From positions 22,597,437-22,661,436 of the forward strand of contig OY855905.1 in NCBI GenBank assembly GCA_963693305.1: a DNA stretch of 64,000 nt. Direction: 5' to 3'. Below are positions 49,535-61,096 of this stretch, piece by piece. The notes beneath the pieces were generated by a model. It saw nothing but the letters and a program-made list of their open reading frames with translations. It had not been told where the DNA came from and searched no databases. Made by a program: the position numbers and the translations under genes. How positions within the stretch are numbered: position 1 is the stretch's first letter; each line of letters opens with the position of its first letter. This DNA comes from Meandrina meandrites (lineage: Eukaryota; Cnidaria; Anthozoa; Scleractinia; Meandrinidae).

Positions 49535-51880
49535 AGGGTCAGTTCTTCGATAAGTAAATATGCATGTATTCTTTTTATGTTTTAGTCAGTGATGTCTCTT
49601 TCACTGAATTAATGCAGTAACCTTCCTTTTTCTGATTACTGGAGTTTACCTTTAAGATGATGTTCTGACCCACAGTCGCTTCTTCAGAGGCTTGAGCTGT
49701 TTGTTTCACAGTCAATATTAAAATTTAAATGCGTGTGATCACTGGTACTTAGGACAGTAGAAACACAGTACGTTATAGCAGGACTATCAGGGAGCACGCA
49801 CTTCTTCAAAGGAATCGTTTTCCAACAAACAATTTACCACTTTGCGCATTCTCTGGGTTTTACTTTAATTCAATGTTTTGTGCGAGTACCATGGGTCGTT
49901 GGAGGAATTACTCGCACAGACACAGATCAGTAACTGCCTATTACTCAAGGAGTTGAATAACTAGGTAATCAAGCAACATTTAGTTTCTTAACACTATGAA
50001 CAGGTAAATGAGTTCTGGTGGTCTTGGCCATCCCTTGTGCAGTGATCAGTGATCGTGTTTCACTATACAACCTGTCTAGTCGCTAAAATATATACGATAA
50101 CACTGCAATTTCAGAATGAAATTTCCAAGGCGGGAGTACACCTGAATTTGATTGAATTTTTGAGGTTTAAAGAAGGAATGGAAGAAAGAAAATTATTTTT
50201 GGAACACCAACGTACAGTTGACACCCACACAAGAGCATCCCAGGCTCGTAGTAGACTATTTTCGCGTCCATCTACTAAACTCATTATTTTTTTGAGAAAA
50301 ACTATCTCCTCCAACGAATAGCCAAAAATCGCCCAAAAATTTACAAAACACCCCAAAACATAGATTTTTGCCTTTCGAGCACAGAGTTTTTGGATTGCTT
50401 GAAATGGAAACGAGATATTACCATGCAGTAAACCCATAAAAAGTGGCAGACAAAGAGCATTCATGTGTACTCTTAATAGCCATATCATATTCAGTGGGTA
50501 GCTGTGGAAAGTTACAAGTTTAAAGTAAAATGCTGCATACCATGGACAGCTATAGACACACTGCATAAAGACTTCAGTTATAAATGCTATACCTCATTTC
50601 AACCTGTGTTCAAGTTTGCTTCAACCGTCACTTGCCTTTCGTCCAAATGTCAGAAGTTACGTATGGTTACCAGGCCAGTTCTAAACAATGTGCTAAGGTC
50701 GCTAAGTAATGACATTGATATTTCTTGTAACACAGTACACAGTACTGACTTGAATAAAATGTTAATTTGAGCACAGAGTTGGCATAAAACTTGCCCATTC
50801 CACAAGATTGTCTGAACTCAGGTTTGACTGTTTTTGCAAAAAGTAAGGACAGAATTTAAGGGGATGAATATGCTAGGGAAGAGACGGAGTTTACAAAGGA
50901 AGAAAATTAACGACACGTTACTCGATAGAAGGCCATAAATGCGGCACATAAGGCAGCGCAGAATATAGTGAAGAGAGAGTTGATGGGAAAACTACCTTCC
51001 CTGCATTACAAAGGAAAAACTGTTTTTATCCGAGCTCCTGCATCAAAGAAACTATAGTAAAGGGAAAGAAAAGCTTTGTGTGAGGGTCATCCTTGAAGGC
51101 AATCATACTTTGTACGCGTATCGAGTTTAAAGATCGAATGGCGTGACATCAGTGACAAAAGGAGGAAAAACTGAAATGATCCACAACGGTATAGCCAAAG
51201 CAAAGAGTGGTGGTAAACGAAATACCACCGATCATAACCCTGGCGAGTCAGTAAAGCAAGGAACAAACGCAACTAACAACAACAACAACAGTTTGTCAGA
51301 GGATGATACTGATATTGTAATGTTCTCTGAAGGATTGAGCTTGTTAAATAGAGACACCGTACTCTGGATACGTGACGTCATCCCACACCAATGACAGCGC
51401 GCGTTTTACGTTACGTTGTTAGGGAAATGGTCAAAGCTATTGTACTCAGACAGGACCCACCACTCTGCAAAAAGACAGGCGGTCTTTTCATGTACCACCC
51501 TTCCCCCACGTTAAAAGATGGTGTCTTGTTTGTATCGCCCCCATTCTATCAGGAGTAGAAACTAAGAAAAAGATTCAAACCTCCTTGTGCCATTTCTCCA
51601 GCAAGGCAAGCTTCATGCACACCTAATATGAAAGTCTCAACTCAACTTGTCCATTTGGCTTACCAGACAGGTGGTATCTTGCATAGCCCACTACCCCTAC
51701 ACAAGGTGGGTCCTCGTCGAGTAAACTTGTTATGACCACTTCCCTTAGGCGACAAGTTTTCCACATCACGGAAGCAAGAAACATTTCAAGGGAAGCGAAC
51801 TAGTCTCAACCAGGAAAAAAAGAGAATGTTTGCAGCATCCAGCAGTGTTACTTAGCTTAACGAAACACATAACTAACGTT
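49535..51880. other. Intergenic region between genes A and B
   Basis: No exon of the family or other recognisable gene is present. No AATAAA occurs close to the gene A stop; one lies far downstream (near 50755). Short asparagine- or lysine-rich frames (for example near 51143-51394) are unsupported. Confidence 0.45.
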
Positions 51881-51887
51881 AAGACTG

Positions 51888-52060
51888 TGACATCGGAAGT
51901 TAATAATTAAAAGTTTAAAAAGAGTTTTTAAAATGACACCGGAAGATTGTAAAATTCTTTTACTGTAGAGCACTGGTATTGTATTTCGGATCACGTCCAC
52001 TTTTGATGAACTTGCGATAAGCTGTAGGCAAAGTTTGAAGACGGTTACTAGCAGCGAACA
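51888..52060 (+). promoter_or_regulatory. Conserved upstream region of gene B
   Basis: It shares with gene C the blocks TTCGGATCACG.CCACTTT and GGCAAAGTTT.AAGACGGT immediately before the start codon. ETS-like cores (CATCGGAAGT at 51891 and CCGGAAG at 51939) lie further upstream. This looks like a duplicated promoter and leader; factor binding is inferred from motifs only. Confidence 0.45.
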
Positions 52061-52070
52061 AAATCTGGTC

Positions 52071-55000
52071 ATGCGAAGATTTTCAGTGCTTGTCTTTAGT
52101 TCCTGTCTCGCGCTGAGCCTCTGCCCTGGGTTCAGCAGTTTTCCATCACAAACGAATCATTCGGATTTTGTAAACAGAAAGGAAAATTGTCAAAAGGTGA
52201 GTAAGACCACAAATAATTTTAACGCGAGTTTCTTTAAAGTTTGATAAATAGCTGATCATAGGCTTCAGATTTGATTCGATTTGACTTGATTACAAGTAAT
52301 GCGATGGCATATTTCCTTTGTGCCTCTTTCTTGGGGTTATTTCGGCTTGAGGGTTCAAGATTTCCGCGCAAACAAACGAAGATTAGGAATCGGGGGTAAA
52401 GTACAATAATGAAATGAACGGCGACGCAGTAATATGGTTACCGGCCGCTTCAAAATTGGCGACAATTTGTTTGCTGTTGTGGCCAAAGTATAATTAGCTG
52501 CAGACATCGATGCAGTTTTAAGGTATCTGTTAAGGCCTGTTAGCATCAACTTGAAACTACTATCTTCAGGATAGCACAGAGCAACCAAGCTCAGGCAAGC
52601 CATGAGCGAATACTCGTGACAAAAATTAAGGATTTCCGTGGAACACGCAGCAAACGAAAATGAAACAACACAGTCATTCACATTTGCATACGACATCAAA
52701 TGTTGTCATTATATAACTGAAGAACAAAAAACAGGCTGAAATTCGATCATATTTAAAGAATTTAAGACATCTAAGCATGGTCTAAAAGTGCCATTCAAAT
52801 CCTTTTACTTTCCTTTCTTGAGTCATGGGTCGCTGTGTTGACAGAACTGAACTGTGTTAATTATTTCAGTACCTGACTTTTGAGGATTGCGTGGCGGAAG
52901 CGTATCTGTTGGCTGGAAAATGCCGGGGAGATTCAAACAACTCACAGCTCACGATTGACAACAAAAATCTTTGCGATGAATATGAAAAGAATTTGAGAAG
53001 CCTATGCTCCGCTCACTGTGCAAAAGGTTAGTTGTCATAAACCCCGTGACATTCATGTCACAAATAAACCGCGTCACAATGTACAGCGTAACGTAAGATA
53101 TTGTGATGTTTTACCAATACCGTAAAATTCCCAAGAAAAAAATCTCTGGTCTTATTTTATGGACTTGAATATATCCTGGAGATATGAAACGATCATGGCA
53201 ATCCTTGCAAGAAGGAGAAAGTGTAGCTTATGAGACGCAGGTAGTTTACCGGGTCTCTCGGGCACAATATTCAGGTTGCATGCAGAGGCGATGACGTTTA
53301 CATGTAACAACGATCCAAGAAATTGCAACTTTTTTGTATTTGAATTTTTTATTTGCTTAAATTTCAAAACAAGTGTCCAATACATTGCGTACATACGATG
53401 TGATGCAATAAGTACAAGTAATGACCTTCCGGTTCGTCATTTAGCAACAGAAAGGCATAAATGTCCACATCATTGACAAGGCGATACAGAAGGTTGTGTG
53501 ACAATTCCGCGAGTGTAAAGGTCGCCGAAGGTGTCGTGTGAATTATTCTGAAACAAGTCAATAACGCTTTGTAGTAAATATTGTCAGTGCACATTCAAGC
53601 AAAACAAGGATTTTAGGAACTCCACTTTTTCAACCCTTTTTCAGGAAAGAGAGGAAACTGATATCGGTTTACCCTCCGAAACTGGCCTCTGCTGCGGGTT
53701 TTAAAGTTAGGACACTATCCTTCTTATACAATTATTTCAGATATACTCGACTCGTGTGAGCTCAGATTTATTCGATACCTGATAAAGTACAACATTTACT
53801 ACAACGCGAAACCTCCGTTAAACAGCTAGAAATCAAACGCACTTTGTCGTCATGCTAACACAAGATGACAAGTCACGAAGGAAAGAGAGAAAAAAACATA
53901 CGCATCCATTATTGATTACAATGCACAGAGGCGGATCCAGGGGAGGGGTGATGGGGGTTGCAACCCCCCCTTTGGGCAAAATTTTTTAGTTATTTTCCTG
54001 AAAAATAATTGAATAAAATTGTTTTTTGCATTAAAGGTTACTACAATAGTGTACAACCCCCCCTTTAAAAATTCCTGGATCCGCCCCTGATGCACGCTAA
54101 AGCAAACAAAAATTTCAGGTATCTCACCTTTTTAATTGTAATCTGATCAAGAAACTGCTATCGGTTTACCTCGTGGAACTTCTGTCTCAAACGTTACGAC
54201 ACAAACGGCCTTCTTCACTTCTCAAATTCAAGCTATTAGTGCTATTGGTATGCTATGTCGATTTTGTGCACATGTATAACGATTACTTATGTAAGCGAAC
54301 TCGAATTTATCCGACATCAGATAAAGCACATCAGTAGTCTCGCCTAACCCAAAATCAAACGCGTTTTGCCAATGCTCTAAGCTGCAAAAGACGATTCATA
54401 CTCATGGCAGTCAAGATATGGCGAACCGAAAGTAAACAGCCAAAGTGCTTAGTTCCCAGTGCTCTTCGCGGTTTGAATCATGGAGTAAACCCCAAATCGC
54501 AACTCGCTTGCCAACATAAGGCGTATGACTGACGTCATCGCCTAAAAATTATTCGGTTGTACGTGTCTTAGTTTGCCCCTATTATAATCCCTTAAACTTA
54601 AGGTCAAAACCTCTTTAAAGTTGTATTGCTGGTTTTCACTGTCACGCCACAAAAAAGTAAATCCAAAACTATTGAGTGAAAAAAGTCAAGAATATTATAG
54701 GTTGTAGAAAATTACCAGATATTCTGTTTGTCCAAGTCTCGGGTTTGTACGGTATTCCGTACTCGAGTTATCCGTCAAAATGTTCCACACAAATTTACAG
54801 AGCTTTGTATGGAAACGCCATGTTGGTGCCCATGCAGTTGGGCTCCAAAATGGCGGCCGGAAATCAATGAAAACATCTGGAATTAACTTCTGCTATAAAA
54901 GGCAGTTACATCACTCTAATGAACAAGTAAGCATTCACATAAACACTTCTAACGAAACCTCAACTGTTCAGATTGTTAGAAATCGTAGAGTAAGGCATTA

Positions 55001-56533
55001 TTTTGAAGCATACGTGACAGCCTTCTGGCGGCCATCTTGATGTCGTGTGGCGTAAAATTCCGAAATTCAAAATGGTCTATCTTAAAGACGGCGGCTGCTA
55101 TCGAGCTAAAAACCTTCAACAAGAGATATATTAAGGATGTCTAATAGCCAGTGAAGGATAAAAACTCAGGGGCCTTGCGATTCTGGATTTTAGAATTTTG
55201 ATGACGCCACGTGAAAACCAAGGAGTAATCTAGTTACATAAATGCTTACAAAGAGCATCTTGCAGCTACGAATTTTTGTTAGCACAAAAATGCTTTCGTC
55301 TAACTGTTAAACAATTGTTTTTAATCTTATTGATTTCATAATGTTTTTTAATCCTTCCTAACGTTACTTATTATATTGTTAGCATCTTGCCTTGATTGTT
55401 TTGACAAGATGGAAAAGGTGGTGGAGAGCTGCAAACTGTTTTCCAAGACGATTAACTGTGACCTGAATTCTACAGTCCAAGAATGCGAAGACACAAAGGT
55501 TTCTTTCACCAAGTACTGCACAAGCAAGGAATGCCAAGGTGATATTTCTGTTTATAAACTTCGAATAAACCGTCGCGCTCGCCAACATCATTCAGGTGCG
55601 ACGCACGCCCTGATGGATCTCTGTGTCTCGACATCTTTCTAAGACCTATTTCAGTAGACACTTAAGTATAGCAGTCAGAAACCCCCTACAATTATATATA
55701 TTTAAGGCTAAATTAAAAATCAAGAGTAAATTTCCTTTTCAAGGGCAACGCGCACACGATCATCTGGGAATAGAAAACGATGCGAAAGCAGTCAAAATCG
55801 AATTGCAATGGATTACGATCTATAAAAAATGTCTCGCGTGTTCACATATAAACACGAGGGATCTAGGTTTTCTGAAGTGTGCCGAAACTAATGACATATA
55901 ATATCGTTGAACTTTTAGTCTGCAATGATCTTTACTGCCGCAATGGAGGCAAGTGCGCTGGACCCAAAGCCAGTTGGTGCGCATGCCCGCCAGGATTCAT
56001 TGGAGCTTTCTGTCACAAAAGTGAGTAGTGTTCGATGCATTTTTGTCCCCATAGCCCTTTTCGCTTAGCCGGCAGGGCCTTGGCACGAGAAACGAAGGCC
56101 GTCTAAAACAAAGAAATCATGACCCATAACAATATATAGAAACAGTAGTATAAAGAAACATCACGACTGCATACATGAAGACCGGAAGTCTCAGGTCCGG
56201 TGCCCTTCGTTTTCCGTGCCAAGGCCCTGCCGGGTAAGAGAAGCGAAAAGGGCTATGGGGACGAGAATCCGTGCGATGTCAAATCGTTTGGTCAGTAGTG
56301 TACTAGCTCTCGTAAGTAATCCTGTTGTTCGTTCTATTGTTCTCTCGAAGGGTAGCGAGCCATTCATGCGACACCTTGTGAGAGCTGCTACCCGACCTCG
56401 TCTTGTAGCGCCTGAAAACTAGACTAGAGCTGGATAGCAACTCACATCGTTAGCGGTTTTCATATCCTATTCCCAGTAACCGCCAATCTCAATCGATGAA
56501 CTGAATAAATCGATGAATTGAATAATAATAATA

Positions 56534-56583
<50 letters not shown>

Positions 56584-57812
56584 AATAATAATAATAACTT
56601 TATTTATCCTGGTGAAAAAAAATCTATTGAAATTAATATACGCAGTGTGTTAGCAGACCTGTAAACGGCTACTTTTTTATGGAGGTCCTGCGTGACACAG
56701 ATAACTTGTTTCTTCAATAACAGACATATGAAATGCCAGTAGCTACTGACCAGTAAAATTAAAGCTCGATAGCAAGTCATATCACTAGCAGTTTGCCCAG
56801 TAACCGCCATTCTAAATCGAAAAACTGAAAAAACAAAAGGATTTCTTAAGTGTTCACAATTAATATAGTATATATTGACAAATTACAACATTTTCGTTTT
56901 TTTTCCAAAGGTAAATGTGTTAAAAAGCCCTGTAAAAACGGCGGCACCTGCATTGGTGAGAACCTCTGTAAATGCCCACCTCCTTATTCTGGTGCTCAGT
57001 GTACAAGAAAAAGACTTGGAACGAGAGAGAATCCAGCACTGAATGCACAGGCAATCCTTGACGCCGGCGATAGTTTGGGCAGCGGCATGTACTGGATCCA
57101 GCCCCTTAGTGAAACAGCCCCGGCTCAAACTTACTGTGACATGAGCTTTGCTGGTGGAGCATGGATGCTAGCTAGTTATGGCTATGTTCACACGACTGGA
57201 TTGCATTCCAACAACAAGGCCATTCCTAACATGAACAATCCCTTTGGTTTCGTCTGGCTTCCCACCCTACGCAGCTCCTCACATGGGCTGATAAATCTAC
57301 CACATGGGGCTGTAAAAATGGCCAATAATGCTCGTTATATGATAATGGCTGCGGGTAACAACCCAGCTACGGGCGGTATTAACGAATATGCATACGTGTA
57401 CCGTATTTACCTAAAGAATAATCCCTACAACATAACCTTAACAAATCACAACCGCTATAATGGCGGACAGTCGGGCCGTATGCACATCATTGGTTTTGCT
57501 GTTGAAGCGTTGAAAGGAGAAAGTGGAACGTATGTGAGATATGCGCTGGGGGAGGCCCTGGGGGTGACGTGGACCGATTCCTATCCCACCGGTTACGGGT
57601 TTAACGACAAGACCGCGCCAAATGCGGTCTTTTCTAAGGGTCCCTTTTTCCCCAGTGTCCATTCGGGTTCGGGACGTAGCCCGTGTTCTGGATGTACCCC
57701 CACCAATTACGAGCCTGATGTGGTGGGAGGATCCCCTCACTACACGCATCACGGATGGTACAACGCTAACGGTAATGATAAAACAGGCCAAACCTCTATT
57801 TGGTTTAAATGA
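52071..57812 (+). CDS. Gene B: secreted Cys-rich/EGF/fibrinogen-like protein
   Basis: Close paralogue of gene A with the same five-exon plan: 52071-52196, 52870-53026, 55383-55538, 55919-56020 and 56911-57812 (480 residues). It has a signal peptide (MRRFSVLVFSSCLALSLC), two cysteine-rich modules (YLTFEDC... and CLDCFDKMEKVVESC...), an EGF module (CRNGGKC...CACPPGFIGAFC), a second EGF (CKNGGTC...CKCPPPYSGAQC) and the fibrinogen-like region ending in GQTSIWFK. Exon phases match gene A exactly and exon 5 has the same length (902 bases). The last exon is about 89% identical in protein to that of A by eye, while exons 1-3 are clearly more diverged. Introns are longer because of inserted repeats (intron 2 about 2.36 kb). 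An AATAAA lies 337 bases past the stop. Likely extracellular; ligand unknown. Confidence 0.86.
53936..54089. mobile_element. MITE in gene B intron 2
   Basis: The ends CAGAGGCGGATCCAGG and CCTGGATCCGCCCCTG are inverted complements with one mismatch, and ATGCA flanks both sides as a likely target duplication. Inner CCCCCCCTTT tracts also mirror each other. The CAGRGGCGGATCCAGG terminus resembles hAT-type non-autonomous elements, although hAT duplications are normally 8 bases. About 154 bases long, non-coding. Confidence 0.75.
56041..56262. mobile_element. Hairpin MITE in gene B intron 4
   Basis: The left arm (GTCCCCATAGCCCTTTTCGC...GGCAGGGCCTTGGCACG) is matched in inverted orientation at 56202-56262 (CGTGCCAAGGCCCTGCCGG...GCGAAAAGGGCTATGGGGAC). 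The loop is about 100 bases. An open frame that begins in the right arm (56216) is not a gene. It is inserted in the last intron of gene B. Confidence 0.85.
56521..56640 (-). repeat. (AAT)n(GAT)n microsatellite, possible LINE tail on minus strand
   Basis: A run of AAT then GAT then AAT triplets (about 56521-56597) is followed by AACTTTATTTATCCTGG. On the minus strand this reads as GGATAAATAAAGTT and then ATT triplets, a typical retroelement 3' tail. No reverse-transcriptase motif is readable next to it. Confidence 0.6.
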
Positions 57813-58148
57813 AAAACCTCACAAAGGATGGTGCAATATAGAATAGTTTCCTTATTACACGGAACTTTTGCCCGACAATTTAATTATGCGATTTTGGAAA
57901 AACGATATTCGTGACATTTTTTTGAATTTTTTAATCATAAATTTCTTTATCAAATAAGCCATTTCTTTGCCTATTGACGAAATGTGGCAGTGTAAAAAAA
58001 GTTGTGAAGGTAGACTGGGTTAATTTACAAATTCTGTCCAAACTGACTTAGGCCTATGCAAAAGGACAATCTCCCAAGTATTATGTACTGAACATACGGT
58101 CTTAGAAAACGCATTGATGCTACTGAACTTTAGTTAGCGTATTGGGAG

Positions 58149-58154
58149 AATAAA
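58149..58154 (+). terminator. Candidate polyadenylation signal of gene B
   Basis: The first AATAAA downstream of the gene B stop codon. Position is plausible for a roughly 350-base 3' untranslated region; unconfirmed. Confidence 0.4.
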
Positions 58155-58923
58155 TGGGGTAAATGATACATTGTGCGACAAAATACGTATATGTAGTACT
58201 TCTTCATTAGAAAAGAAACATGATTTTACAATGAGTATGTCTGAAATATTTAAACATTAAAATTAATTTTTCAAGCAAAAAGTAGAATCATTCATTGCAT
58301 TCTGCACAAAAAGCCCGACATCTGAATGTTAATGGTAATGGAACATTTTTCATACTGTGTTTTCTGAAGTTGCTTGTCAGTAATACAACAACCGAACCTG
58401 GGAGTCAGCAGTTCACTTTGACTGAAAAGTGATGAAACTTCCGACCTTCAAAAGTAAAACTAGTTAGCATCAGAACTTGATTTACAAAACAAAAGCAGCG
58501 AGCACTGTATCAAAAAAAGCTCACCTCCAGCTTCGCTACCATTCAAATGCCAGGACACTGAGCAGACAACTTTAAAATGGCCTAATCCTGCTTCAAGTTG
58601 TTTCAAGGCGAAGTAGCTTGAAAAGATTGTGTTTATGCCGCAAGATTTATCGCCATGCATAGTGACCATAGTAAGCGTAAAATTCCATCATGTTTCAGCT
58701 TGAAGTGCCGATTTAAGTTCATATTATTTCATCCAGAGTGATTTTTCCTTGGAATATTTCCCGTGTGATAAACTGTCTCTGTTACGAGAATAGACGATGC
58801 GAAGTAGTACGGCATTGTTTCGTTGTGTAGCAGTAAGACGCCCGCGTTACGATTTCCCGTCATTCATGACGTCATCCTAAACCAATCACAGCTCGAGTTG
58901 TAGTTTACTTTGTAAACCTTTAA

Positions 58924-59534
58924 GACGGAATCCGCCAGGACTTCGAGTAGTTGTTGGACAAAATTATGTACCAAAATTATTTACACCTTATTGCAAGCTT
59001 TTGTGTTACTGCTTCAAATATCTTATCAAAAGAAATCTTTTCTAACAACACCAAACATCGAAAACCAATCTCGAAGTTCCGCTGAATTCCACTTAATCGC
59101 TTAAAAGACGCGAGCTTTTGCCTATAGCTTGTGAACATTAAATTTCATTTTCTCAGGCTCTGATAAGAAATTGTTGTACCAAAATTATTTACAACTTATT
59201 GGAAACTTTTGTGTTACTGCTTCAAATATCTTATCAAAAGAAATCTTTTCTAACAACACCAAACACCGAAAACAAATTTTGAAATTTCACTGAATCGCTT
59301 AAAGACGATTTTACAAAATGGCTGCACGTGAGAATTTCCCTATAGCTTGTGAACTTTGAAATTCATTTTCTAAGACTCTAATAAGAAATTGTTGTTGGTG
59401 TTATCAGTGATAATTACTTACATCTTTACCTTTTATTTAGGGTAGAAAATAACGCAATAGGATTTAAATTATTCTGGTACTCGATTTTTGTCCAACTTAT
59501 ATAAATATTACTCGACTTCCTGGTGGATTCCGTC
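58924..59534. mobile_element. Inverted-repeat element flanked by TTAA
   Basis: The left end GACGGAATCCGCCAGGACTTC and the right end (GAAGTCG... complement, ending CTTCCTGGTGGATTCCGTC) are inverted copies. TTAA flanks both ends (58920-58923 and 59535-59538), pointing to a piggyBac- or Kolobok-type insertion. Inside are two tandem copies of a roughly 208-base unit (58968-59175 and 59176 to about 59390), each with GTACCAAAATTATTTACA and CTTATCAAAAGAAATC. No transposase frame. Confidence 0.8.
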
Positions 59535-59539
59535 TTAAA

Positions 59540-60860
59540 CACTAGCTAACAAATTTAGGGACATTTATTACATTTGAGGCCTCAACACCGTTACACAACA
59601 AGAATTCTCATATCAAGAGCTTGGGATATCTTGTTGTGCAAATCAAGAACTGACATTCCCGGGAAGACGTATTTCACTGTTAATCAACGGGCGATTCGCT
59701 CATGCATTGATTTTCAGTTCACTCTGCGAATGTAGCCACATCGGGAAATCAAAGATCTCTTCGAGATTCGACTATTTTGCATGAAGTACGCGTAGGGGAA
59801 ATGATAATATTGAAAGCGATTTACGATGCATTAACCCATTGACTCCCAGTCCCGAAGGCTTTTATTAGCGCGCACCCCACCCCCCAAAATTCCCCGCTCT
59901 TTTACGGCATTTAACACAAACGTGCGAGTGGAAAAAATAAACCATATGCGTACTAAATTCAGACAAATAATTCGTTTCTGAAGTAAACTTTTATTGCACC
60001 TAGACACGCTGAAAGACCAATTTATGATTTAAATTGCTTATCAACCTTGTTAAATTGATCCCAAACCAAACTGGAAGACGGTGAAAAAAATTTCTTCACC
60101 TCCGCGCGTCATTTTAACACTAGCTCAAAACACTCTGGTAGGTTTTCATTCTGTACAACTGTCACTGACATTAATTTAACCACCAGTGGTATTATCGTGG
60201 TGCAGAAAAGCGGTAATTGGGGATAATAAAATTATTTGCGAATCATGGTGCCGTGAGATGACGCAAAACCGCTTGCAAAACTACTGAATTCCTTCCACAA
60301 AATTAACACTCACATTAACACTTCTTGTACATTTCGTTACCGGGAAAGATTGCGTGACGAGGTAAAAATACTTCTTTCAATGAAGACGAAAGACAGACGA
60401 CATGTGGACGACCTGTAACAATAGAAAATCGCATTGGCCAATATCCTCTGACAATGAAGATTCCTTAAAACTAAGCGATTCAATCAATGAATGGCAGAGA
60501 TCTTTAAAAAATACCTATCTTTAATTTGCAAAAGGCTAGACAGGCTAGATGACGAGCAACGCGTAAAAATAACACTTCGGGATCGAGAAGTGCTGACGCA
60601 TTCCTATCGAGTAACGTTTTTATCACCCACAACGAAAAGTATTCCCTTGAGATATTAAAATATTCCCTTGAGAAATTAAAACAGTCCCTGGAGAGTTTGC
60701 AAGAATGTGGTAAGAGAGTGCCATCGATGCCCACTAATCTTCTGTTTTACTTGTAAACAAGCAAAATAGTCGAAAAAAGAGAGTGTGTTCATAGCATCGT
60801 GTGTTACTTTACAACTATAGGCTCAGAATGCCCGGCGGCCAGCATTTCTGTTTTTTTCGT
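59540..60860. other. Gene-free stretch between genes B and C
   Basis: No exon or repeat with clear structure is recognised. The short open frame on the minus strand at 60504-60734 contains a tandem peptide-like repeat (ISREYF) from a local DNA duplication and has no other support. Confidence 0.4.
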
Positions 60861-60870
60861 TAAGTAAAAA

Positions 60871-61090
60871 ACCGGAAGTTAAATAAAGTTGAACAAATTT
60901 ACAACACCGGAAGTTTGTAACGTACTTGACACCGCCGGAAGTTGCGGACAAAGGAAAATCGCGACAAAACGTGTTCAGCTACACCCTCAATAACGTACGG
61001 CACCGCTTAAGTCGCTTTGTAGTTCGGATCACGGCCACTTTCGGTAAGCTTACAACGATCACTCGCAGGCAAAGTTTAAAGACGGTAAAA
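60871..61090 (+). promoter_or_regulatory. Upstream region of gene C with three ETS-like sites
   Basis: Three CCGGAAGT cores occur within about 70 bases (near 60872, 60907 and 60935), followed by the block TTCGGATCACGGCCACTTTC (61023 onward) shared with genes B and A. The spacing and repetition suggest a functional promoter in at least the ancestral copy. The link to ETS factors is motif-based inference. Confidence 0.45.
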
Positions 61091-61096
61091 GGTAAA

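Noticed and set aside
56521..56597. Regular triplet repeats considered as a CRISPR-like array
   Set aside because: Plain AAT/GAT microsatellite without spacers, in a eukaryotic intron.
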